DNA of 64,000 bases from Ziziphus jujuba (taxonomy: Eukaryota > Streptophyta > Magnoliopsida > Rosales > Rhamnaceae): assembly GCF_031755915.1 (NCBI RefSeq), contig NC_083387.1:17815001-17879000 (forward strand), read 5' to 3'. Both the position numbers and the translations under genes were made by a program. Below the pieces are notes generated by a model. It did no database searches, had not been told where the DNA came from, and saw only the letters and a list, made by a program, of their open reading frames with translations. Below are positions 14,827-25,164 of the stretch, one piece after another (the stretch's first letter is position 1; each line of letters begins with the position of its first letter).

Positions 14827-16752
14827 TGAAAATCTGAGAAATATGTGCATTAGAATCTGTCTTATAGTAAAACAATATATGAGGGGTTTCCAGGAAAAAG
14901 ACTGCGATAGCAATTAACTATACTGATGACCCTCATAATGGCCCATGCATATAACCAGTTTGGTACTGCCATAACCATACAAAAGATTTTGTATAGTTTT
15001 TTTTTTTTTTTTTTTTTGGTTTTATAGTGTGATTATTTTGTTGAGTTGCTGCACAAAGAATGTACTAAATATATTTAAAGATGTTATAAATTGATGTTGA
15101 AAATTGTAGTATTCAAAGACGACATAGAAGAAAAACTCATGAATGAGTTAGTATTTTGGACATTCTAAAATCTTGTTATTTTCCTCTCTATCTCTTTCCT
15201 TTTATTTTATTTTAATTTTTTTCGCATTGTTCATTATCATCGCTTGGAGTAAAGTGAATCTAACAACATTTGTTCGTACCTATCGTGATTATCCAAACCT
15301 ACCATTAAAGGGCGCCCTTTCTTAACTTAAGAGTTGAAAGGTGTTATATATATATATGTTCCTTTTAATTATTATTCAGTGCGTTAATTTTGGTTCCTGA
15401 ATAACCAGGGATCCCATTAGGAATATCACTGTTTTGTTAATAACTGTGATTTGGTGTTTTATTTAGTGGCCTACTTCTGGTATCCAACATGGTCATGAAT
15501 TCAAGAAGGCATATCCTTGCCCCAGTGGTAACTTTATCAAAGATCCTAAACCCTGGAATGTTGACCATCCAACTACTAGTTACAAATAAATGTTGTAAAT
15601 CATCCTTTGTTTGATATAGAAAAATTGTATTTTAAATATCGATTGACCAACTTAATATGCATATGCCTGGGTAAAAAATGAATAATTTTTGTATAGCTTC
15701 CATGAATATAGCTATTTTATGTAAAATTTTAAAAAATCTCAACATGATTGTAAATTTTGCTTGGCAACAATTGTTATCTCATTGTATTCATATATAGTGC
15801 TGTCAAAGATTGTAGTTTCACCTAAATGAAATCTTATTACATTTCGATTTTCATTTTGATAATATTCATAATTTGAATTATTTATTTCCAAAGATATAAT
15901 TATAGTCAGATAGAATTTCGGAGCATATGAAACTAAGTCAGTTGAGATTGGAATAAACTGCTATCAGAATGATGCTTATTTAGCCTTGTGTTGATCTGAC
16001 TGAGCCAGGTCTAGTAAGCAAGATCTAGATCTAGTCCTTACAATGATGTTTTTTAGCATGGAGTAGTCCTTACATTTGAATCATGGAAGAATGTATGAAA
16101 TTATGTGTGATGTTATTCTTAATTGGAATTGGTATGTGATATGGTAGAAATTAGTTGAATAGTACTTCTTTTGTCTTTCTTCCATTTTTTGCTATGGTTA
16201 TTGAACTACATATTTCAAAAGTATGAATATTTATTATTCTGGGTTTTAATATGTTTCTCTTAAAGCAGATAAGGAGATTTCCTTCGGCAGAGTTCTATGC
16301 GGAGTCATTGGAAGATGGTCCTAATATTGAAGAGCAGACAAAACGTTCCTGGCATGAATACAGATGCTTTGGGCCATTTTGCTTCTTTAACTTGCATGAA
16401 GGAAAAGAATCCCAGCCCTTAGGAAGTGGTTCCTGGGTAAACATTGATGAGGTTGAATTTGTCTTCCTCCTGTATCATAAATTGGTGAGTACATATCCAG
16501 AGCTGAAATCAAGTCAACAACTTGCAATTATATCCCCATATAGTGCACAAGTAAGTCTCTTGAAAGAGCGGTTTAAGGAGACTTTTGGGGTGGAGTCAGA
16601 GAAGGTAGTGGACATTACTACTGTGGATGGTTGCCAGGTAAAGTGTCATTCTTTCCCAGTTAGAATACTACATGCCTTGAAAAAGAGAGGGCATTGGAAA
16701 ATTTTCAATATTGATTTACCTGCTGGAGTATGCAGTGTGCACAGAATTGCAA

Positions 16753-16809
<57 letters not shown>

Positions 16810-18357
16810 TTGTGTTTATTTGTTATCTAGAATGAATGACATTTATATATTGTTCTTCACCAACTTGATAATGTATTTTGTGTTTATTTATTATCTGGAA
16901 CGAATGACATTTATATACTGTCATTTACCATCTTGATAACATATAGGTTAACTTGTGAGTGATGGTTCACTGTTTCATTTCTATATTCACAACTTGGCTC
17001 AGATTTCATATTTTTGAATAAAAAGTTTGCTTCCTTTTCTTCCACAGATGTGAAAAGGATGTTGCAACATTTAGGATTTCGTGTTTACTTATTATCGAGA
17101 ATGAATGACATTTATATACTGTCACTCTTACTTATTATCGAGAATGAATGACATTTATATACTGTCACTCTCCGTCTTGATCATGTATAGGTTGCTTATG
17201 AGTGGTGGTTCACTGTTCCATTTCTGTGTTCACAACTTGGCTCAGACTTTATATTTTTGAATAAAAAGTTTCCTTTTCTTACAGGGACGTGAAAAGGATG
17301 TTGCAATATTTTCTTGTGTTAGGGCAAGTGAGAAAAGAAGCATTGGGTTTTTGGCTGATTTTCGGCGAATGAATGTTGGCATAACTAGAGCAAAGTCTTC
17401 TGTTTTGGTATTCAATTAGTTGTAATAAGATTAAATTTTACCATTGTTATATTGTTTCATATTTGATAAAAGCTGTCTATTTCCATTAGGTGGTGGGTTC
17501 TGCATCGACACTGAGAAAGGGTGATGAGCACTGGAATAACTTAGTTGAAAGTGCTGAGAAGAGAGATTGTTTATTCAAGGTGAATATTCTCGTTATGGTG
17601 CAAGAATATTTGTTCAAGCGTATAGTAAGTTTTATCGATTATATTGTTGAATGATCTTTCTCGTTAGACTTGACACCTTATTTTTACTTACAATGTTGTT
17701 AAGGTAAATGACTTATAATATTGTCTGAGTTACTGAGGAAATGAACTGCATTTCAGTAGGTGTGGATTGAAAAATTTAAGCCCTGGAGGGGCACTTCTTG
17801 ACTGTAATACAAGTGAAAAGGCTCATAGCTTATTGTTTTATTTGATTTTTTGAAGCTTAGTTGTGGTCTTTGGTTTTATATTAACTCAATTACAATGTTG
17901 TTATGGTGGTAAAAGTGATCCTTTATCATTGAAATTTTTTTAATCTGTTCGTTTTACTTGTACATTTTATATTTTTAATTCCATTATTCTGTTTACATTC
18001 AAAAGCGTTATGCCTCGAAGGTAGTAGAACTTAAAAGACTTTTTCCTTATTGCTACCAAAAAAACTACTTTTGTTTAACATTTGGAATATGAAAATCATT
18101 GGTGGTAAAGAAGGAAGAACTAAGTAGTCCTTTTGCCGCAGGTGTCGAAGCCATACACTGCATTCTTTAGTGATGAAAATCTGAAATCCATTAAAAAGAA
18201 GGATGAGTCCTCAGCGAGGGAGGCAAATCTGGGTGATGAATTGGATTACAGTGCACCCATCTACAATCAAGGAGATGCTGACCAATTGCATGGAGACGAA
18301 AATGACTTTGGAGATGGAGACATGGACATGGATGATGGGGGCTATGATGAGGACTAA
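1848..18357 (+). CDS. MAA3: MAA3 / Sen1-like superfamily-1 helicase, 20 coding exons
   Basis: Exons: 1848-1949, 2039-2192, 2465-2595, 2917-3123, 4508-4699, 4899-4934, 8111-8196, 8382-8432, 8683-8794, 8869-8974, 9721-9818, 11643-11747, 11820-11912, 14154-14207, 14354-14412, 14507-14591, 16269-16637, 17285-17407, 17490-17579, 18142-18357. They join in frame to 822 codons plus stop, close to the length I recall for Arabidopsis MAA3 (about 818), and the sequence aligns along its whole length. The conserved N-terminus [11 protein letters not shown] fixes the start. Helicase motifs in order: Walker A GPPGTGKT (about 275-282), Ia [17 protein letters not shown] (486-489), [13 protein letters not shown] (510-519), IV QYRMHPE (551-557), V VDGCQGREKD (around 676-685), [12 protein letters not shown] (707-716). 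The C-terminus is a very acidic Asp/Gly/Met tail. In Arabidopsis MAA3 is a nuclear Sen1-type helicase needed for female gametophyte development and pollen tube guidance; by family it acts on RNA or RNA:DNA hybrids. Unusual residues are DEAG (DEAA is usual), V at 514 (often K/E) and C at 679 (usually F). All splice sites are GT..AG. No frame break is seen, so it is probably functional. Confidence 0.93.
3124..4507 (+). other. Intron 4 of MAA3, no coding signal
   Basis: A 1.4-kb intron between the exon ending ..NSLK and the exon starting [11 protein letters not shown]. The middle part (about 3,300-4,470) is a different composition, with a TATA-like string near 3,957. It may be an old insertion, but I cannot name a family. 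The short open frames in it resemble nothing I know. Confidence 0.5.
4935..8110 (+). other. Intron 6 of MAA3 (3.2 kb)
   Basis: This long intron separates the Q-motif-like exon (..KPFVLIQ) from the Walker A exon (GPPGTGKT..). It contains a near-perfect tandem duplication of about 28 bp at 6,070-6,125, a somewhat GC-richer block at 6,410-6,760 with short open frames I cannot identify, and a (CT)n run at about 7,500-7,527. No gene is supported inside it. Confidence 0.6.
7500..7527. repeat. (CT)n microsatellite in intron 6
   Basis: A run of TC/CT dinucleotides within intron 6 of the helicase gene. Confidence 0.85.
10380..11480 (-). pseudogene. Ty1-copia RT/RNase H remnant in MAA3 intron 11
   Basis: The minus strand, read from about 11,330 down to 10,390, gives the copia pol C-terminal half in order. 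The pieces are an RT box with YMDDI (YVDD class), a GIxLSQRKYV-like block, [10 protein letters not shown], a segment like the RPDIxxAVxxxSQFM block, KYLKDTSG, the RNase H box [17 protein letters not shown], a [11 protein letters not shown] block and [10 protein letters not shown]. It has many stops and frame changes, so it is a dead fragment. LTRs were not recognised. A tandem duplication of about 101 bp lies inside it (10,909-11,110). It is antisense to the helicase gene. Confidence 0.85.
10909..11110. repeat. Tandem duplication of about 101 bp inside the copia remnant
   Basis: Two head-to-tail copies, about 10,909-11,009 and 11,010-11,110, differ at only one or two bases. Such low divergence means the duplication is much younger than the decayed copia sequence around it. 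Confidence 0.85.
12636..13080. repeat. Direct duplication of about 200 bp in intron 13, with GT-rich spacer
   Basis: The block TATAAATATGGAAAGATATC... through ..CACTGAGATGATAAATGGG occurs at about 12,687-12,882 and again at about 12,901-13,078, with a few substitutions and small indels. The first copy is preceded by GGGTGTGGGTGTG repeats (about 12,628-12,670), and the two copies are separated by a short GTGTGTGCGCG run. The pattern suggests duplication at a GT-repeat. Confidence 0.85.
13380..13745 (-). pseudogene. LINE reverse transcriptase remnant in MAA3 intron 13
   Basis: The minus strand reads, almost in one frame, [19 protein letters not shown]..., then a WKKAYIS block, an LSSIP-like block and LMRDLLW. 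These match the conserved C-terminal RT region of plant L1-type LINEs (PLGGNPR.. / W.RA.LS.GGR.TL / LRDFLW). At least one stop and a diverged GGRLTL block show it is defunct. It is antisense to the host gene. Confidence 0.8.
14592..16268 (+). other. Intron 16 of MAA3 (1.7 kb)
   Basis: The intron follows ..QYRMHPE. It holds a (CT)n run (about 14,727-14,760), long poly-T runs (14,793-14,822 and 15,000-15,018) and a short open segment at about 15,465-15,590 that I cannot identify. No gene is supported. Confidence 0.6.
16757..16804. repeat. (GA)n microsatellite in intron 17
   Basis: An uninterrupted GA run in intron 17, about 120 bp downstream of the donor after ..VDGCQ. Open frames extending through it (RERERE...) are artefacts of the repeat. 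Confidence 0.9.
16806..17310 (+). repeat. Tandem duplication in intron 17 including the exon-18 acceptor and exon start
   Basis: A unit of about 200-240 bp is present twice. It runs from GAATGACATTTATATACTGTC through GTTCACTGTT..CACAACTTGGCTCAGA..TTTTTGAATAAAAAG to a pyrimidine tract, an AG acceptor and GTGAAAAGGATGTTGCAA. The first copy ends at about 17,073 with a decoy acceptor at 17,047. The second contains the real acceptor at 17,284 and true exon 18. A shorter internal segment (GAATGACATTTATATACTGTCACTC) is itself duplicated at about 17,100-17,171. Confidence 0.88.
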
Positions 18358-19560
18358 GTCATAATTTTCAACCGGCTTAACCTTTTTTTTTTTTTTTTTT
18401 TTTTCAGTGGAAATTATTTAATTTTTATATGATACAATGCACAGTTACATCCTATAATTAATAACAAAATCTGATGCGCATGAGCCGCACTGTTGTTTCT
18501 TTTGAAACTTGAAAATAAGAAAGGGTCGATTTGTTTGACATTCGCTTTTTGTGAGTCATATTCAATCTAACATTTCCTCAGCATCAAACCACTGATTCCT
18601 ATAATTCACTTTTAAGTATATTATCAAGTTATTGTAATTTTTTTTTCAATGTTAATGACATTTATTTTTTCCAAAAAAAAAAAAAAAAAAAAAAACAAAA
18701 AAAAGAAAAAAGGAAATGGAATAAAGCCCATTCAATCCGGGCTGTAAATCTCGACTACGGTGGTGCATGCCTATCAGTAGTTTGATAAAAAAAAGTCGGA
18801 TAAGAAAATAAAGAAATTAATCATCAGCAGTCTCTTCAAACGGTTTTATATTAACATAAAGAATTAGCCTTAATTTATGTGCAACAAAATATTTATTTTT
18901 GTTTTGCAAATAACAAGGGTTCGTCCAATATAAAATTGATTTTTGTTTTTCAAATTATAAAATGGTGAAAAAAGAATGTTTGCTAGCTGTATATTTGCGA
19001 CATAGTATTTGAAAAAAAAAAAAAAGGATATTTTTAAAAAATATAGATGAAATTTGAACACGTCTTGAGACATTAAACACATATTTAGAAAATAATAATT
19101 TTTAACAAAAAATATTTTTTTTAAAAACTTTCTTTTACCGAATTTTGTCTATTATCAGTTTAGCTCTTATTGGTTTTGTTTTTCAATTAATACCTTTTAG
19201 TTACTGAATCATTAATGAATGTAAAAATCTTAAAATTTTGGAATAACCTAATTGTAAGACGGTGCAGCTGTTCTAAAGTCAATTTTGGAAATCAAGACCA
19301 TCATTTTACTTTTTATTATCCAAACAAACAAAAAGGAAGTTACTGTAATTATCAAATCATTGCATTTGTAAGCTCATATCAATGGTAACATTTAAGAATG
19401 AAATTATCATTTTAACATTTCTCACTGGAGATGGTCGAATGCCCTAATGCATCAATTAATTTTCTCGTGCATGAGACATCAGTGTTCATGGACCGTTAAA
19501 CCTAATACCAACATTTAACTTATATTAGATTCTACCGGCACTACCCAAAGAATGCAACTT
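18358..19560. other. MAA3 3' flank and intergenic DNA
   Basis: The 3' UTR presumably begins after the stop at 18,355-18,357 and contains a poly-T tract (about 18,383-18,404). The remainder is AT-rich, with a poly-A run at about 18,676-18,706. I recognise no coding sequence, RNA gene or element. Confidence 0.6.
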
Positions 19561-19570
19561 CATTATATAT

Positions 19571-19626
19571 TAATATATATATATATATATATATATAGAT
19601 TCAACTTCATTATATATTAATATATA
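19571..19626. repeat. (TA)n microsatellite at the left edge of MULE-1, with local duplication
   Basis: A TA run at 19,571-19,598 is followed by a second copy of CAACTTCATTATATATTAA (first copy from about 19,556, second from about 19,602). The second copy ends in TTAATATATA right against the MULE-1 terminus. The same TTAATATATA begins on the other side of the element at 33,817. Confidence 0.85.
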
Positions 19627-19836
19627 CAGAGAGGCTAGCATGAGGACCGACCGCATGGGTTATATGCGGACAAAAAACGTGAGTAAATAAACACCACTGG
19701 ATTTTCATATCTGGCGTCAACGGTCCAGATGGAATTGCAACTCTCACGTGAGAATTTTGGCAAAATCTCCCCTTCCCGCTCACAGGAGCTCGCATTCCCC
19801 CTTGCATCAGCTGGAACCACCTTTGCCAAAATTCCT
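19627..19836 (+). repeat. MULE-1 left terminal inverted repeat
   Basis: It pairs with the reverse complement of 33,675-33,816 (outer part) and of about 28,580-28,660 (inner part; the pairing region on the right is split by the copia element). The outer roughly 45 bases are almost perfect. The inner part matches in blocks. Confidence 0.85.
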
Positions 19837-20334
19837 CTTCTCCTCTGCTTCCACCCCCTTCCTGCTCGAATCTCCCCGTTTGGAACCAGCCCAACCAGCC
19901 ACCGACCTGATTATTTCAAAAATCTCAAACCGTTAGTGCCTTGCCGTTGGAGTGTGGGTTCTTTGCCATTCCTTCCTTCCTCTCTTTCATTTTGATTTTT
20001 CTATACCTCTGTTTGTGTTTTTATGTTTTATATATAGATATATATATATATATATTTTTTTTTTTTCATTCTGGTTCAGTTCTGTTCTTTTAAAAAAAAA
20101 TAATAATAATGTTTCTCTTTTTGTTTCATTGCTTTTAAAGTGTTTTTATTTTTTATTTTTTTTGGGTAATCACTTAATGTATATAGTTATTCTTATTTAC
20201 TTAGGCTTCTAGAAATCGTAATGTAATAAACTCTTTTGAATTATTTTGTTTATTCTATGGATCTCATTGTTTATTGGGAGCAAATATTCAAGAAATTGCT
20301 TTCTTTTTTAAGATTGTGGCTCCAATATCTAGAG
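19837..20334. other. MULE-1 left subterminal DNA, nothing identified
   Basis: A pyrimidine-rich stretch is followed by AT-rich DNA with a short TA run near 20,036-20,056. No gene is recognised. Short open frames here do not resemble known proteins. Confidence 0.5.
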
Positions 20335-21120
<786 letters not shown>

Positions 21121-21480
21121 TGTTGCTGCTGCCGAGCTTGCTGTGTTGCTGCTGGTGCTGTTGCTGGTGCTCCTGTATTGCTGCTGGTGCTGTTGCTGGT
21201 GCTGCTGAGCTTGCTGTGTTGCTGCCGAGCTTGTTGTTGCTGCTGCCGAGCTTGCTGTGTTGCTGCTGGTGCTGTTGCTGGTGCTCCTGTATTGCTGTTG
21301 GTGCTGTTGCTGATGCTGCCGAGCTTGTTGTTGCTGCTGCCGAGCTTGCTGTGTTGCTATTAGTGCTATTACCGAGCTACTGCATTGCTGCCGAGCTTGT
21401 TTTTGCTGTCGCCGAGCTTGCTGTGTTGCTGCTAGTGCTGTTGCCGAGCTACTGTGTTGCTGCCGAGCTACTGTTTACGT
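21121..21480. repeat. Degenerate GCTGCTG-type low-complexity tract
   Basis: An irregular repeat of TTGCTGCTG, CCGAGCTTG and GGTGCTG words with partial higher-order duplication. The block GAGCTTGCTGTGTTGCTGCTGG recurs at about 21,136, 21,249 and 21,415. Long forward frames (Leu/Cys/Trp-rich) and minus frames (Ser/Ala/Thr-rich) are composition artefacts. The word GCCGAGCTACTG links this tract to the array that follows. Confidence 0.8.
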
Positions 21481-23850
21481 GCACTGTTCACCTGTGTTTA
21501 AATATCTTTTTTCTTTTTTTTGATTTTTTTGGGCTGAAATATCTGCATATAAACATTAATCTCCAGCTTGTATTGCTGCCGAGCTATCTTGCTTCAGAGC
21601 TACTGTTTACGTGCACTGTTCACCTGTGTTGTTTTAAATATCTTTTTTTTTTGGTTGATTTTTTTTGGCTAAAATATCTGCATATAAACATCAATCTCCA
21701 GCTTGTATTGCTGCCGAGTTACTGTTTATGTGCACTGTTCATCTGTGTTGTTTAAATATCTTTTTTTTTTTTAATTTTTTTTTTGGCTAAAATATCTGCG
21801 TATAAACATCAATCTCCAGTTTGTATTGCTGCCGAGCTACCTTGCTTCAGAGCTACTGTTTACGTGCACTGTTCACCTGTGTTTAAATATATATATTTTT
21901 TTTGATTTTTTTGGTCTAAAATATCTGCATATAAACATCAATCTCCAGCTTGTATTGCTGCCGAGCTATCTTGCTTCAGAGCTACTGTTTACGTGCACTG
22001 TTCTTCTGTGTTGTTTAAATATCTTTTTTTTTTTTTGATTTTTTTGGCTAAAATATCTGCATATAAACATCAATCTCCAGCTTGTAATGTTGCCGAGCTA
22101 CCTTGCTTCTGAGCTACTGTTCATGTGCACTGTTCAGCTGTGTTGAAATATCTTTTTTTTTTTTTTTTGATTTTTTTTGGCTAAAATATCTGCATATAAA
22201 CATCAATCTCCAGCTTGTATTGCTGCCGAGCTACCTTGCTTCTGAGCTACTGTTCATCTGTGTTGTTTAAATATTTTTTTTTTTGATTTTTTTTGGGCTA
22301 AAATATCTGCGTATAAACATCAATCTCCAACTTGTATTGCTGCCGAGCTACCTTGCTTCCGAGCTACTGTTCACGTACACTATTCACCTGTGTTTTAATA
22401 TATTTTTTTTTTGATTTTTTTTGGCTAAAATATCTGCATATAAACATCAATCTCCAGCTTGTATTGCTGCCGAGCTACTGTTTACGTGCACTGTTCATCT
22501 GTGTTGTTTAAATATCTTTTTTTTTTTTTTAAATTTTTTTTGGGCTAAAATATCTGCGTATAAACATCAATCTCCAGCTTGTATTGCTGCCGAGCTACCT
22601 TGCTTCCGAGATACTGTTCACATGTACTGTTTACTTGTGTTTAAATATCTTTTTTTTTTTTTTGATTTTTTTGCGCTAAAATATCTGCATATAAACATCA
22701 ATCTCCAGCTTGTATTGCTGCCGAGCTACCTTGCTTCTGAGCTACTGTTCACGTGCACAGTTCACCTTTGTTGTTTAAATATCTTTTTTTTTTTTGATTT
22801 TTTTTGGCTAAAATATCTACATATAAACATCAATCTCCAGCTTGTATTGCTGCCGAGCTACTGTTCATGTGCACTGTTCATCTGTGTTGTTTAAATATTT
22901 TTTTTTTAAAATTTTTTTTTTGGCTAAAATATCTGCGTATAAACATCAATCTCCAGCTTGTATTGCTGCCGAGCTACCTTGCTTCCGAGCTACTGTTCAT
23001 GTGCACTGTTCACCTGTGTTTATATATCTTTTTTTTTTTTTTTTTTTGGTTTTTTTGGGCTAAAATATCTGCATATAAACATCAATCTCCAGTTTGTATT
23101 GCTGCCGAGCTACCTTGCTTCTGAGCTACTGTTCACGTGCACTGTTCACCTGTATTGTTTCACGTGCACTGTTCATCTGTGTGTTTAAATATCTTTTTTT
23201 TTTTTTTTTGATTTTTTTTGGGCTAAAAATATCTGCGTATAAACATCAATCTCCAGCTTGTATTGCTGCCGAGCTACCTTGCTTCCGAGCTACTGTTCAC
23301 GTGCACTGTTCACCTGTGTTTAAATATCTTTTTTTTTTTTTTGATTTTTTTTGGCTAAAATATCTGCATATAAACATCAATCTCCAGCTTGTATTGCTGC
23401 CGAGCTACCTTGCTTCCGAGTTACTGTTTACGTGTATTGTTTATGTGCACTGTTCATCTATATTAAACATCTTTTTTTTTAGATTTTTTAAAATTTTTTT
23501 TTTGGCTAAAATACTTGTGTATAAACATCAATCTCCAGCTTGAGTTGCTGCTGTTTATGTGTACTGTTTACGTGCACTGTTCACCTATGTTTAAACATCC
23601 TTTTTTTTTTTTTAGATTTATTTTTATTGCTTTTGGGGCTCAAATACCTATGTATAAACATCAATCTCCAGCTTGTATTGCTGTCGAGCTATGTTGCTGC
23701 CGAGATACTGTTTACATGACTGTTCATTCGCACTGTTTACGTGCACTGTTCATCTGTGTTTAAACATCTTTTTTTTTTTTTTAGATTTTTTTTATTTTTT
23801 TATTTTGCTAAAATACCTGTGTATAAACATCAATCTCCAGCTTCTCTTTC
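21481..23850. repeat. Array of about 18 tandem units of roughly 118-166 bp inside MULE-1
   Basis: Each unit contains, in order: GAGCTACTGTT(C/T)ACGTGCACTGTTCACCTGTG, a (TTTAAATATC) junction, a poly-T run of 8-18, GATTTTTTTTGGCTAAAATATCTGC, (A/G)TATAAACATCAATCTCCAGC and TTGTATTGCTGCCGAGCTACC. The word AAACATCAATCTCC or a one-base variant occurs 18 times, from about 21,551 to 23,828. Unit lengths vary mainly through the poly-T length and presence of a second CTTGCTTC(C/T)GAGCTACTG block. The last three or four units are the most diverged. Confidence 0.93.
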
Positions 23851-25164
23851 CTGCTAATTGAAGTAAACCACATTGGTAAATAAACAGCAAACTAGACTAA
23901 AAACAAACTAGCATACATTTCGTCAAATAATCAAACAAGACTTCATGTTTCCAATACATGGCAATTTAAGAAGTCTATAATCATAACTCAACTCTCTTTT
24001 AGTAACTAAGCTGATAGTTATTGCAATATGACAAAAAAAGACAAAAAAATGTAAGAAAAAGAAGAATGTTTAAATGCAGGTAAACAGTTTACGTGAACAG
24101 TACGCGTGAACAGTAATCACGAAGCTTGTTTTCTTAAGTTTCTTGCTTTCTTAAGTTTTCTGTACTAGTTTGTACTATGACTTTTTTATCCTAGTTAACA
24201 AATATACCAACCAATGACAGAATCCCATGAAAATAATCTACTTTTCTACAAAACCAACGAACAAAATATCAGCTTTTTGTTCTATGCAGAATTTACCACA
24301 ACATTGAGCATCCTATTCCTTAGAGCACTTTCCTTTTTCGTTTCGATTATTAATGTCCCATAGGATATTTCTATGTGCTTCATCTAGCTTAGGACTTTTT
24401 AGATCTTTTTTTGATATGTCAATCTATCCATTGACAAACACACCTAAGTAGAGGCCAGAAAATTCCTAATAAGCATAAATCCAATAAACAGGCATAGAAA
24501 AAACATGAGAGAGATGAAATAAACAGGCCAATAAGTCTTCTAACAAATAAACTAAGGTGGTGAAGTACAATGTGGCATTTTAGAAGTAAATCAATAACAT
24601 GACAGATTAGAATATTGAAGTAGAGCAAAATGGCAGTGGTATGTGGAAGAAGATAATCTGTTGCAAAAATGGCTCCTCTTCTCTTCATTTATCATGATGT
24701 ACAAAAATTAAACGTTCCAAACATAAAGAGTAGCACGTGAATATACCGCAAAACCAGTATACATTCAATCCAATAATCAAAACACATCTCTATTTTATAT
24801 AGTCAGCTGATAGTGCTTGCTATAAGATAGAAAATCCCAGACAAGCACACCAAAATAAAAAAACAACTTCTTCTCCCAAATTGTTTCAAGATAGGTCATC
24901 CTTTCATTTTCTCATGCAGACCTGCCAAAGTCCAGCACGTCTTTAGATTAGCAGCATGTTAGTTCAATAAAATATCGAAGACCATACGATACCATTTAGT
25001 TTCATACCTGTGGAAGAAAAACTATCAGCTTTAGAATCATATTCCGAGGCGTGCTGAGGACTTTCCTCATTTTGTGAGGACCTATATAGATGAGAAGCAT
25101 GGTTTGTACAAAGTATAATCATACAAATTGCATAAGAATAATAAATAGTAAATGTATTATTTTC
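23851..25164. other. MULE-1 DNA between the array and the transposase 3' end
   Basis: AT-rich, with no gene recognised. At 24,085-24,115 the words GTGAACAGT, GCGTGAACAGT and TTTACGTGAACAGT occur. These are the reverse complement of the ACTGTTCAC core in the neighbouring array, and a similar GCGTGAACAGT lies at about 28,135 on the other side of the transposase. They may be binding sites for the element's own transposase. Confidence 0.5.

Noticed and set aside
16740..16936. Frames with long RERERE runs extending exon 17
   Set aside because: They read through the donor after ..VDGCQ into the (GA)n microsatellite; homology continues only after splicing to exon 18 at 17,285.
19729..19995. Overlapping Pro/Ser-rich frames on both strands near the MULE-1 left end
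   Set aside because: They lie in the terminal inverted repeat and its neighbour; the same sequence at the right end has different frames.
21481..23850. CRISPR-like regularly spaced repeats
   Set aside because: The whole unit is repeated, with no unique spacers between short repeats, and the genome is a plant. It is a tandem satellite.
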